Shown here: positions 12,349 to 23,367 of the stretch, in pieces
How the letters are laid out: each line of letters begins with the position of its first letter
Numbering within the stretch: the first letter of the stretch is position 1
NCBI GenBank assembly: GCA_025201345.1
Contig: JAIXMG010000014.1
Coordinates: 558,001 to 622,000, forward strand
Origin: Thamnidium elegans
Taxonomy: Eukaryota; Mucoromycota; Mucoromycetes; Mucorales; Mucoraceae
Reading direction: 5' to 3'
Length of the DNA: 64,000 bases
Program-made: the position numbers and the translations under genes
Notes under the pieces: model-generated
Seen by the model: the letters and a program-made list of their open reading frames with translations, nothing else
What the model was told of the DNA's origin: nothing
The model's database searches: none

Positions 12349-12953
12349 GAAGATCAAACACAAAAGATGTCTGTACCTGAAGTGAGTTATTGATAGGTGC
12401 ACAGCATTTGTTATTTTAATTGAAACTCTAATTTTTTTTATGCCTTAAAAAAAGAATGAGTCTCGATCCACATTATTTCTGCTTGAAAACAAAAAAATAA
12501 AAAATTGTGTATTATCATTTTTTTATTAGTTTTTTTTTTTTTTGTTTGTTTGTTTGCTTATATATATATATATAATTTCGTATAGGTATATATAGGTCGG
12601 TAGTTTAAGGGGGATAAATAGTATATTAAGAGGAAGGAAAAAATGGGTTGGGGTTGAGGTTTTTTTTAAAAAAAAGGGCGCCAGTACTTGTGTTATTTCT
12701 TGATGTCATATAATATGTAAAAAAGGGTGTATAATAAATAAATAATAATAATAAAAAAAAAAGAGGGAGGTGTATAAGTTTTGTCTATTATGATATAAAT
12801 AAAATAGTGTTATGTTGTATTAAATATTCGAGTCCTGCAAGAATATGTATAAAGAAAAAAATAATAAATAAAAAAAGGGCAAGTACTGCACAGTTAGAGA
12901 AAAAAAAAAAAAGAAAAAAAAAGGGGGGAGCGGGAGCGGGAGCGGGAAGGTGT
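11741..12953. other. Intergenic region and 3' flank of the AGC kinase gene
   Basis: No coding signal. Contains very long homopolymers (T-run near 12319-12347, T-run about 12531-12543), a T-run abutting an A-run near 12660-12676, and a poly-A then G-rich tract (12900-12945) immediately after the kinase stop codon. Confidence 0.5.
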
Positions 12954-15508
12954 CTAGTAAATTGAACTGGTTACCATATCATCATCATTATTCAAAGAAG
13001 ATAAATGCCTTCGAGTTGTAGGCCTTGGTGGTAACTGCCTGTAATAATTGAAATCGTCATCATCATCATCGTCTTCTTCATCACTAAAACGGGGTTGATA
13101 ATTGCTTGAACGTACAAAGTCAGACGATCTTATGTCATCATTGCTACTAATATTACTTTCATCATACGGTACGACTTCATCACTATCATTATAAGTAAAA
13201 TAGCGTGTTCCTTGATGAGGTAAAGTATCACTATTCATCTGATTGTTTGTATCCATTAATGTAATAGGAGGTAAAGGATCGTTGAGACTATATAATTCAG
13301 AAGGAGGAGAATCCAATAAATTTTCTTCTCTATTTGTATAAGAATAACCTTCAAATGCACGATCCAAACTTTGACTTAGAATATAATCACTTCCAACTGG
13401 AGATAACCTAGGTGTAAGACGCAAGAATTCACTATCAAAATGACTAAAATCTGTTTCAGAAAAAAGGTTTGGTATATAAGGTGGTCTAATACGCTTTGTA
13501 TAAATTAGATTCCAGTCAATAAATTCGAAATAAGGGTCGGAACGAACACGGATAGCTCCATCGGAACCGGAACCTAAACGTCTATTAGGGTCGCGTTTTA
13601 ATAAACGCGCAATAAAATCTGCTGTTTCAATATCAATAAAGTCAGGAAATTGTAAGCGATCACTTCGAATACGCCTATACATATCATCTCTATTTTCTGC
13701 CCAAAATGGTGTAATACCGGTCAACATTTCAAATAATATAGTTCCCATACTCCAGTAATCTACTTGATAAGAATAAGGTTGTCCATTTAATATTTCTGGC
13801 GCTAAATATTCTGCTGTACCACAAAATGTATCTGCACGTTGCTCTTCTAAACTTAATCCATCATAAAATTGTTTTGATAATCCAAAATCAGTTAATACCA
13901 AATGACCATCTGCAGTTAATAGGATATTTTCTGGTTTAAGGTCTCTGTAATAATAATAGTGTAAGCTTAAATATTATGACTATGTTCTTTTTTTCTTTTC
14001 TTACCTGTAAAGTATACCTAATCGATGTAATTCTTGTATTCCTAAAATTATTTCAGCTGTATAGAACCGACATCTGTCTGGGGGTAACATATGATTTATT
14101 CGTAATTGTGTTGCCAGATCACCTCCGACATGATAATCGAGTACAAGAAATAACTGGTTCATATCTTGAAAAGAATAATGTAATTTGATTAAAAAGGGAT
14201 GATGAATGGAAGCAATATCAGATAAAATTTGTTGTTCAGCCTTAATATGAATAATTTGACTTTGTTCAATCACTGCCCTTTTACTAATGGCTTTTAATGC
14301 TAACAGGCGTGAAGAATTACGATGTCGGACCAAAAGAACCTATAAATATTTAAGGTTAGTTTTTGTGCTCCCCGGAAAGAAAAAGTGCTACACAATATGT
14401 CTTACTTTGCCCATACAGCCTCTGCCAATAACTTTAATCAGTTGAAAATCTTGTATTGTTACAGGTAAATCAGAAGTTGATAAAGAAGATGAAATGATAC
14501 TAGAAGGTGAATTTATAGGTTGATCATGATGAGATGGAAATGATGTATAGGAAATAAATGATTCGACAACATTTTCATTACTTGCAGTAGTAGTAGTAGT
14601 AGTAGTAGTGGTAGTATTAGTAGTAGTTGTTGTTATGGTTTCAATGTCGGGTGGCGGAGTAGGGTTACAAGTTATAATGTCAGTAGTGGGTACTTGATCG
14701 ACAACAAGAGAAGATTCTTGTTGTACGTAAGATTGAACGACTTGCTTTGGTATAACATTATCTTCATCTCTTTGAGGTAAAAGAAATTCTTTAAACAGAG
14801 AACATGATTGAATGCTTATATCATTTACACAATGACGTAAGTATCTCTCAATATTATCTGAATTACTCTTTTGAGATGATTTATGAGAAAAACTATGTAA
14901 TATCTTTCTAAAATTACTGCTACGCTTACTGTCGTTACTATTGACACTATTATTTCTCTTTCTAATTATTTGTTCCTGTTGATGCTTTTGTAACTTTGGT
15001 AAGGATATTTTACACTTTCTTGAATAGAGTTTGATCTAAACAAGCTAAACTCATTAATTTACTTGTTTTTTTATATATTAATTTACTTTTTACCCTTTTG
15101 TCAAATTCTTCAAAGTCTTCATAAAATCGAATCAATACTAAGTAACGTGTTGGTTCTTCCACAAGTAAAGTAAATACCTGGGATTTAAATATACATTTAA
15201 AAAAAATAATTAAACCTCGAGCTTTCACACTCCATTTGATTATTCATGGGCTATGTTTCATAAAAATAAACAACCACAGCGTAAAATAAACACCTCTTTT
15301 TTAGCCCTTCCTCTTTAAAATGTAACCTTTCTTTCCTTTTTTTCTCCAACTTGTTTATAATGCAACTTACGGATATTAAATGTTCTTTTGGCTTTTCAAG
15401 AGACTGGTACATCATGGTTGTTTCAATGACGCCAATGTAAGGCTGATTCACTTGTTGTCGCAAGTACTCCAAGTGTTTTTTCTTTTTGTTAGTAGTACTA
15501 TACAACAT
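12954..15508 (-). CDS. PX-domain AGC serine/threonine kinase (SGK/Ypk-like)
   Basis: Five exons (15508-15371, 15177-15094, 15035-14406, 14339-14005, 13944-12954) join in phase to about 725 residues. The N-terminal ~85 residues resemble a PX phosphoinositide-binding fold (YIGVIET..., VFTLLVEEPTRYLVLIRFYEDFEEFDKR..., ISLPKLQ). A long Ser/Thr-rich linker with a (Thr)n tract follows. The kinase domain starts near residue 270: glycine loop GRGCMGKV, ALKAISK, LYRDLKPEN, DFGLSKQF, activation loop TFCGTAEYLAPE. The AGC tail has a turn motif (LTPRLSP) and a hydrophobic motif (FEGYSYTN), implying PDK1 and TORC2 inputs. Catalytic residues are intact. The glycine loop is atypical, with Cys-Met where Ser-Phe is common. 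PX plus AGC kinase is the animal SGK3 layout; the exact fungal orthologue is uncertain. Confidence 0.87.
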
Positions 15509-16527
15509 TATTTTAAATTAAATAAAGTAAAAGAAGCACTTTATTTATATATAATTCAAGTAAAAAAAAAAGAAAGAGAATTATATAAAAAATAAAATGT
15601 ATTAAGTGAAATCGGAGTTCTTATTTCGCTCAAAAACTGCTTGTCATACTTTATATATTTGAGAGAGGATATCATTTAGTCCAATATAATATGACGAAAA
15701 GTTGTTCTTGCCCTGATTTCGCGTAAAGGATTTTTTTTAATGTAATAAAGAACACAGGAAATAAACTAAGACGTTAGTTTATTTTATTAGGGCATCCTCA
15801 ACAGATCCATAAAATTCTAAAAACTCTTTAACCCCAATGGAGTCGCCAAACGGGCTGCTAAAGTTAGAAAATTCCCTTTTTTTTGCTCCCTAAATAAATT
15901 TAATCCACTTGCTACTTGTATGAGTTTCTTTTTGATTACGCTGCTGGTTCGCTATACGGCTCGGTATTAAGAGTATATTTCTTCTACTGAACGTACTATA
16001 CTATCATCTTCTTTCTCAACTATTATAATTAACATAAGGCGATACCCTTCAACTACGATTTCTATTAACATGATTAAAACATAATTATATTAAAGTCATT
16101 TTTTAAAACCACTGGCTTTTTTTTTAGAAATAAAAGTAAAGAATCGTGTTACGTTGAATTTTAGCATCATTTTATATCCAGCTAGAAACATGAATTCTCC
16201 ATCATTTACTTTATGAATCATCGAGTTTGCTCGTTAGATATACATTGTCTTGTTTTAGAGTTTTCGATTACTCAAATAAAACGGCTGTGTAATCGTAATT
16301 TATAAATTATAAAATCTGTCTTTTGACATCCGCGAGGGACTGACTATCATGAAAAAGAGGGAGAGAACTGAATTATTGATAGGTGCCACTGAAAGTCATT
16401 AAACTTTGCGCGCGATGACACTGAATAACCTTGTTAAATTAGTGTTTTTTTTGGTGGTGTCAGCATCAGTAATATTTTATTAGCATGAAAATTCTCTCAA
16501 GGAGTGTATAACAGAAAACGACTGCAC
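15509..16527. other. Intergenic region
   Basis: Upstream flank of the AGC kinase gene. Only trivial AT-rich frames are present. No repeats, RNA genes or conserved motifs were recognised. Confidence 0.5.
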
Positions 16528-17043
16528 TTATTGCCAAACAACGTAGTAGAGATGGTATTTACCAAAAAAAAAAAAAAAGAAGCTTGGTTTAGAACGGCTT
16601 ACGTAGTTTAAACTTAAGTAACTGGATTTATTAAAATTATTTTTTTTAAAAAAAAAAAACTGGCAATTAAGAAAAAAGTTATAACCCGAAACCTCATCTT
16701 CCTCTTCCTCCTCTTCCTCCTCCTCCTCCTCATCATCATCATCATCATCAGCTGCTTCTTCAGATTCTTTTTCTGATACAATTTCACTCACCCAAAGCTT
16801 GGCATCGGATTTATGTGCTTTGGTGGCTTCATTCATAATACGTTCCATCTGGTCATTGCTATCATTAACCCTGCCTTCCTCGATTATGATTTCAAGGTTA
16901 TTCAACAAATTCTATCAAACATTAATATAGTAAATTGTATATTTATACCATCGCATTATGCAACATTGATTTACCTTGACTAAAGAAAATCCCTTAATCA
17001 TTTGAGAAAGAAGACCCTGTTGAGTTTGACTCTAGTTTGACAT
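16528..17043 (-). pseudogene. Small acidic protein gene with an early stop codon
   Basis: A minus-strand exon from ATG 17043 reads MSN, then TAG, then SQTQQGLLSQMIKGFSLVK up to a good donor (AAG|GTAAAT). A 63-bp intron ends in GATAG near 16915. The second exon reads NLLNNLEIIIEEGRVNDSN... KLWVSEIVSEKE followed by long Asp and Glu runs, then low-complexity sequence to 16528. The TAG sits where CAG (Gln) would restore an unbroken frame, so one C-to-T change could have killed the gene. Alternatively translation starts at the internal Met before IKGFSLVK. No family recognised. Confidence 0.35.
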
Positions 17044-17130
17044 TGTGAAAGGACATAGAGGGTGTAGCATAAGTGGGAGCTTCGGCGCCAGTGAGATACC
17101 ACTACCTTTATCGTATTTTTACTTAAATAA

Positions 17131-17950
17131 TTAAGTGGAATTGAGCCGCAAAGCTCGCCTTCTAATATTAAGCATTCCTTCGGTGATTGCGCCTGTTCGG
17201 ATTTGTTTTTTGGAGAAAGGGAAACAAAAGCTCATCAAATCCTCTGTCACGAACAAGCCTTTATCCTGGATACGGACGATTGATACTACAGCCTTAAATC
17301 CCATGATTTGCAAGTATGGAACCTTTATATCCAAAATATCCCTCTCGTCCAAATGTAGACATGAATCGATTATTTGTTTGATGTATGAATAGCCGCCCAA
17401 TACCAACTTCAACCTATCCTTGTACAACTTGATACTGATAGTTTTAGCAGCGTATTCACAATTTGACCCATCCATGACAAATTTTCCATTCTTCATGATC
17501 ATCAGACGCATATCCTACCTCATCTTCAAATTATTACTGTTGCAACTTTGTGACACGGTGTCACCCCTAATATAAATTATGTTTAGAATGATGGCGTATA
17601 CCTACACATGAGTTGTAATTACCAATGAATGAATAAATGGTCACCATCACCAAAGAACGTTTTAAAAGCATACGACCAGAATTTGATGATATAATCCTGC
17701 TCAGAGTACAACTTGATCCTGTCATTATGAAAATAAAAGGTCTTTCTCAAATGTATCTTTATACTAATGAAATGAGACAGCATATTAGACCAAAATGTCG
17801 TCATTGGCTTTACTCACATTACATAAACTTATAAATGTCCTTGCCATTTTCTTCATCGTCAGTCAAAATTGGGTATGCCTCTATATCAATTAAAGTCTTT
17901 TTAAGGCCGGGTGTTATTGGTCTTGATAACAAGAAAAAAAACCAGAAATA
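17131..17950 (-). pseudogene. Broken gene of an unrecognised Mucorales-type repeat family
   Basis: Three minus-strand segments look protein-coding but do not join. One near 17835-17910 ends KKTLIDIEAYPIL... IYKF before a stop. One overlaps 17619-17804. One at 17511-17131 has 126 codons and contains KLYKDRLKLVLGGYSYIKQIID and a hydrophobic IMGFKAVVSIVRIQDKGLFV stretch. The last resembles, from memory, proteins belonging to a large expanded family of uncharacterised Mucorales proteins. Stops and frame changes between segments indicate a dead copy. No function assigned. Confidence 0.35.
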
Positions 17951-19122
17951 AATAGGTTAATTCTTGGCACACTACCATTACACCACTAGTGCCAATTTAG
18001 CGAAATTCCTGCATCGACACCACCATATCATAAAGAAACATTTAGTCATTTGATAATATAAAAGGTACTTGCTTGTATATGAATTCATTGTTAAAAAAAA
18101 GGAAAAGAAAAGGAAAGAAAAAAAAAAAAGATGGAATAAATAGGTGATTATAATCATGATAAAAAGGGGTTTATTTAACTATGATAAAATGGGGGTTTAT
18201 TCAACCATGCTAAAGCGAGGTTTATTCAAGTATGATAAAAAGGATTTATTACAATTTCCTTTCTCACGATATTAAAGTCGTTTTTACATGTAAAGTACCT
18301 GTTATTGTAAAAAAAAAAAAATTACGTCATAAATTGACACTGCTTCATTAAGTATACGCTGTTTCTTTTAACTCGATTTACTTGATATTAATTCTTTTAC
18401 ACTAAATTTATAAAGAACTAACTGTCCCAAAGCTCAACGATACAACATCTTTTAACAAACATACTTCATAAAGAGGTTTTTTTTTTGGGTGTAAAATGCA
18501 TATAATGTGTGTAACAAAATTGAGAGTTTACGATTTTAAAACTCTTACATCACTTCTTTCGAGTTACGCGTTCAATGGTTTTTAGTTGACCAAATTAGGT
18601 AAATATACAATATATGTATTTGATAAGAAAGAAATTTTATGGCGTTTTTTAACCAATCTCGTTTACAATTGATCAGCTTACCTAGTGACTGATTGGTACA
18701 CACTTATCTGTTATTTAATTGTAAATGGTGGTTAATTACCCCCTCCCCCTCTTTTATGCGTGAGAAGTAAGTCAGCAGTGTGTGTGTGTTTTTTTTAAAG
18801 AAAAAGAAAAAGAGATTATCTTCTCTTTAATATTATAAGAATAAAGATATAATTAAACCAAATATATACCCAACATTTATAATGATTTGTGTGTTATTTG
18901 TACAAATAAATATTTAATGCAAATAATACAAAAAAGTGAGGTTAAAAAATCTACAGACATCATTGGATCTAATTAAGTGTAACATTATTGTTTCAAGGTC
19001 ACATGAAGTAAACGTATTGTCATCTGTCCTTATCAAATTACGTATAAATATTCCACATAAACCATTAACTTTTATTTTTCTCTATTCTTTTTTTTTTTTT
19101 AAAAAAAACAACCTTTATTGTA
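17951..19122. other. Intergenic region upstream of the subtilase gene
   Basis: No gene seen. Contains the degenerate tandem repeat at 18156-18254 and, just before the subtilase start codon, a T-run abutting an A-run (19089-19108) that probably marks the promoter or 5' leader. A frame at 18936-19133 overlapping the start is not credible. Confidence 0.5.
18156..18254. repeat. Degenerate 25-26 bp tandem repeat, four units
   Basis: Four successive units begin ATGATAAAAAGGGG, ATGATAAAATGGGG, ATGCTAAAGCGAGG and ATGATAAAAAGGAT, each followed by TTTATT and a short tail. Period is 25-26 bp, about 75-85% alike by eye. No known function; not CRISPR-like because there are no distinct spacers. Confidence 0.7.
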
Positions 19123-20475
19123 ATGAAACTTAGTCTTATCGCTAGTGCCTTGTTAGTTGCTACTGCTGCTAACGCAAAACCTGTCTCTTATCAAGATAAC
19201 TTGGCTCCATTGTATATATCTCCTGAAACTGAAACAATTGCCAACTCCTATATTGTTGTATTAAAGGACCACCTTAGCGTACATGATATCAAAGAACATG
19301 CTGGCTGGATTAATTCTATTTCTTCTAAACGCAGTAACCGATACAAGACCACTGACTGGTTGAATCCTCATACTACTACTGCTGGTATTGAACATGTATA
19401 TGATACCCCCAACTTGAAAGGTTACTCTGGTAAATTTGATGAACATATATTACAGGCTATTCGTGAATCTGATGATGTCGCCTTTGTTGAACATGATTCT
19501 ATGGTTTATGCAAATGAATTACAACGTAATGCACCATGGGGACTTTCTCGTGTATCTCATCCAGATCCATTAACTTTTAAAAATTATCAAAAGTATCAAT
19601 ATGATTCTAATGGTGGTGATGGTGTAAAAGTATATGTAATTGATACTGGTGTTAACGTAGATCATACTGATTTTGGTGGTCGCGCTTTATGGGGTAAGAC
19701 AGTACCAAATGGTGATCGTGATGAAGATGGTAACGGTCATGGTTCTCATTGTGCTGGTACAATTGGTGGTACAAGATATGGTGTAGCAAAGAAAGCCACT
19801 CCAGTTGCCGTCAAAGTATTGAGATCAAATGGTAGTGGAACCATGTCAGATGTTGTAAGAGGTGTTGATTGGGCTACAGGAGAACATTTGAAAGAGGAAG
19901 CCCGTGCACAAGAAAAGGGTGAAAAATATAAAGGTGCAGTTGCTAATATGAGTTTAGGTGGTGGTAAATCTCCTTCATTAGATTTAGCTGTTAATGGAGC
20001 TGTTGATTCTGGTATTGTATTTGCTGTTGCTGCTGGTAATGATAACGCAGATGCATGTAACTATTCTCCTGCTGCTGCTGAACTTGCTATTACGGTCGGA
20101 GCATCTACTATTTCAGATGAAAGAGCATACTTTTCCAACTATGGTGAATGTGTTGATGTATTTGCACCTGGTTTAAATATTTTATCTATCTGGAGAGGTA
20201 GTCGATGGGCTACAAATACTATATCTGGCACCTCTATGGCTTCACCTCACGTAGCTGGTCTTGCTGCGTACTTTTTAAGTTTGGAACCAGAAAAGGTATC
20301 CCCCAAGTTTATTAAAGATAAAATCTTGAGTTTGGCAACAAAAGATGCACTCGATAAGATCCCTGAAGATACTCCCAATTTGTTAATTTATAATGATTCT
20401 GGTGAAAAAGATTTTAAAAGAAAGATTATTGACGGTGTTGATGGTGTCTTGAAGGAATTCTTTGGTGATATTTAA
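19123..20475 (+). CDS. Subtilisin-family serine protease (cerevisin/proteinase K type, S8)
   Basis: A single intronless exon of 450 codons. Residues 1-18 form a signal peptide (basic n-region, hydrophobic core, ANA cleavage site). An inhibitor I9 propeptide (SYIVVLKDHLSVHDIKEH...) precedes the mature enzyme, which begins near NAPWGLSRVSH. The catalytic triad is complete: D174 in DTGVNVDH, H206 in GHGSHCAGT and S371 in GTSMASPH. The oxyanion region AAGNDNADACNYSPA is present. Family members are secreted or vacuolar endopeptidases activated by removal of the propeptide. Vacuolar (Prb1-like) versus extracellular location cannot be decided from sequence alone. There is no GPI signal or membrane anchor. 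Codon use is strongly biased toward GGT, GCT and GTT, consistent with good expression. Confidence 0.93.
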   Translation: MKLSLIASALLVATAANAKPVSYQDNLAPLYISPETETIANSYIVVLKDHLSVHDIKEHAGWINSISSKRSNRYKTTDWLNPHTTTAGIEHVYDTPNLKGYSGKFDEHILQAIRESDDVAFVEHDSMVYANELQRNAPWGLSRVSHPDPLTFKNYQKYQYDSNGGDGVKVYVIDTGVNVDHTDFGGRALWGKTVPNGDRDEDGNGHGSHCAGTIGGTRYGVAKKATPVAVKVLRSNGSGTMSDVVRGVDWATGEHLKEEARAQEKGEKYKGAVANMSLGGGKSPSLDLAVNGAVDSGIVFAVAAGNDNADACNYSPAAAELAITVGASTISDERAYFSNYGECVDVFAPGLNILSIWRGSRWATNTISGTSMASPHVAGLAAYFLSLEPEKVSPKFIKDKILSLATKDALDKIPEDTPNLLIYNDSGEKDFKRKIIDGVDGVLKEFFGDI

Positions 20476-21757
20476 CTTTATTAACCTGTGTTTATATCTC
20501 TTTTTTGTATGTTTACTTCAAATTCTGTATTATGTAAATCATATACTTTTTTTTTCTTTTTTTGTTACATTATGAACTCTTGCAATTATTATTACACAAT
20601 ACAATCACACACTATGTTATGTTACAATCTCTTTTTTAAATAAATAAACAATTATATACGCAAGTGCTCATGTGATTTACATGTTATCACCATACTATCA
20701 TGGGATGGTAAATCATTATTTTACAATGGTTACCATATGACGTTCTTGATTTATATAAAAAGAAAGAATGGCTTCTAGCAAACACTGTAAACGTATGATT
20801 TAATTTAAATCATTTTTTTCTGCATATAAGGTCATTATATATAACCTGATTGCGTGATTCTTTTAAAATTGAACTCTACTATATGAATCTTATTTGAATC
20901 AGCTGATAAGAATTATTTCTACTAAGGTTATTTCATTTTGGGCTGTTATAACAGTTGATATTGGGCCAATAATTTACTTTTTTTTTTTTTATTTATTAAG
21001 TAATCAGCGGAAAACATAAATCCTCTTTTTTCGTTTCTACCTTGTTCAGGTATAAAACATCGACTCAAAGCCTCTTTCATTATTAGTTTATATAACAAGA
21101 GATACAATCAATTACGGCCTTAGATATGTCTGTACTACTCATATCTTGCAATTACAAACGTCTCTTGATATAACTTCTTGATTCAAATATAATTAATAAA
21201 GTGAAGTTTAGCTTTGCCTATATGATGGTTTGTTTATATTCTCGCATAATTACAAAAAATGTAGGTACCAATGTTTTTTTGTGCGACCATTTTGAGTTAA
21301 AAGTCGTAAACCATAATAGTTTATTCCTTTATAATTGAGATAAAAAAAAAAAAGATGATCCCTTATGCAGTTCTTCTGTCGTTTGTAAATATATGAGGGG
21401 AAGTTGTTTATATCAGTTCTTATGGCCTCATTTGAAAAAGATGCACACACCACACAGCGACCGTTTATTTGAAAAGTCCACATTGTTACCATTTTGACAA
21501 CTTCCCCCCTTTTTTTTAAAGAGTTTTTGCATTCGACATGAATTTTATTCTCAGTTAATTTTCTTAGTTCATTCTATTACAATAGAGAGTACACGATTAC
21601 CAAAATAACCACTACCGAAAATATTTTATATGCGCACTGCATTCTACGCATTCTGTTTAACATATATATGTAATTTTTTTTTTGTACACATAAACATATA
21701 AACACACACCTACATACATAACTTTTCATAAAAAAAAAAAGAAACGGGTTCGATTGA

Positions 21758-21795
<38 letters not shown>

Positions 21796-23367
21796 AGTGA
21801 TACAAGACCAAGTAATATGTTTCTATATTCAATTGTAGTTAATAATATATTTATATAACTATACATAAAGGGGAGATATATATTGATAATTGACAAAAAA
21901 AAATTACAGCAAGTATACAAACAATTCTTACTTCTCTAAACTTTGTTTCTATTTAAACTTGACCGAGCTCTTTAACGTTAATGCTATATTTTCAAAATAA
22001 CAAACACTCACTATCCAATAGAAAATCGAACAATTACTTCGCCTCCCTACCTTTTAGCTAGTTTATATCTGATATAGTACGCGAACCGGAAACTTTTATC
22101 GATAAAGTATTTTATTTATTAACATAAATATATTAAAAGCGAACTGAGCCATTTAAAAATAAAGGAGAGATATAGGATAAACTATGAATCTTAACAGTAC
22201 ATATACACCCTCAGCCCTGCATTTTTTTTTTTTTTTTTTTTTTGGTTAAAAGAAATTCTTCATTAGTAGACTGGTGATATTAAGATATATACTTAGAATT
22301 GAGGGGAAATACAAATATTTGAATATATAAAATGTCTCACTTTTTAAAAGAAAAAAAAACATGTGCTCAGTGTATGATGGAACGTTATCATCTATACGAT
22401 CATGAGTAATGAGTTAAGGCATTTGTTTATATATACTAAAAGTCTATAGCAATATGATTTATAGCCTGCACTTGATTTAATAATTTTCAAATCACCAGAG
22501 TCTTTCCTTCTCGCCCTTATGCAGGAAGGTCACAGGTAAGTGAGGCAAATTATATCTTACAGTTCATCTAAAGAAAGGAAACCTTTGGATCGCGTATAAG
22601 CATACTTTTGAAATTTAATTAATAAAAACGAGTTTTAGTTATTACACAAAAAAAACCATAATTTGAATATCAGGAACCAGTCTCCTTTGAATAAATTTTT
22701 AAAAAGTCAACTATATATAGTAAAAAATAAGAAACTTACGTAAAACAATTTACGCTTTATCATCATTTATTACAACAATCGATGTCTCATATATACGTAT
22801 GTATAAATAAATAGTATATAAAAGAAAAATAGATATAAAGTTTTTTTTTATTATTTCGGACTAGTGTATGGTACACACGAGACCTGTGAAAGCTGATGAG
22901 ATCATTAGTAGTATGTAGTCCTCGGTTGTAGTGTCAACAAGTCATTTGTTAGGTAGTACATACATGTATATACTAGACAGCTTATTTCATATAGCCTAAA
23001 TCACATGAGAGCATAATAAAGAGAGAGAGAGAGAGAAATAAGAGTGAAAATACATGTATTTAACCCCCTCGTAATAATTCAAATTGTTACTGGTAATGCA
23101 ATTATAAAAAACAACCCCCACTCAATAAAATAATTTAAAGACTCTGTCGGAATGCATAATGTGTTCTGTTACCACGCTCACTTTTCTTTTTCTTTCTTTC
23201 ATAAAAATGGTCAAATCAGCTGCATCTAACCTTAATTTTTATGACCTTTCTCTAACATTAAAACTATATTTGGTCATTTTTGTTAAAATTTCTAGTATAT
23301 AAATAGCGAGGGGGGGGGGGAACAAGTAGAAATTTCGCAACTTGCTGTTTTTCATTCTTCTTATATT
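20476..23367. other. Long intergenic region
   Basis: About 2.9 kb without a supportable gene. It has a TA microsatellite (about 21764-21788), T-runs (20978-20990, 22220-22242), a GA run (23021-23035) and a G-run (23310-23320) not far upstream of the transporter start. A minus-strand frame at 21250-21492 was considered and rejected. Confidence 0.5.

Noticed and set aside
18936..19133. 65-codon plus frame overlapping the subtilase start
   Set aside because: Low-complexity translation, overlaps the promoter, no family.
21250..21492. Minus-strand frame with GRCVVC motif resembling a piggyBac Cys-rich tail
   Set aside because: Only one Cys pair fits; the following residues lack the required Cys/His pattern and no DDE domain lies nearby.
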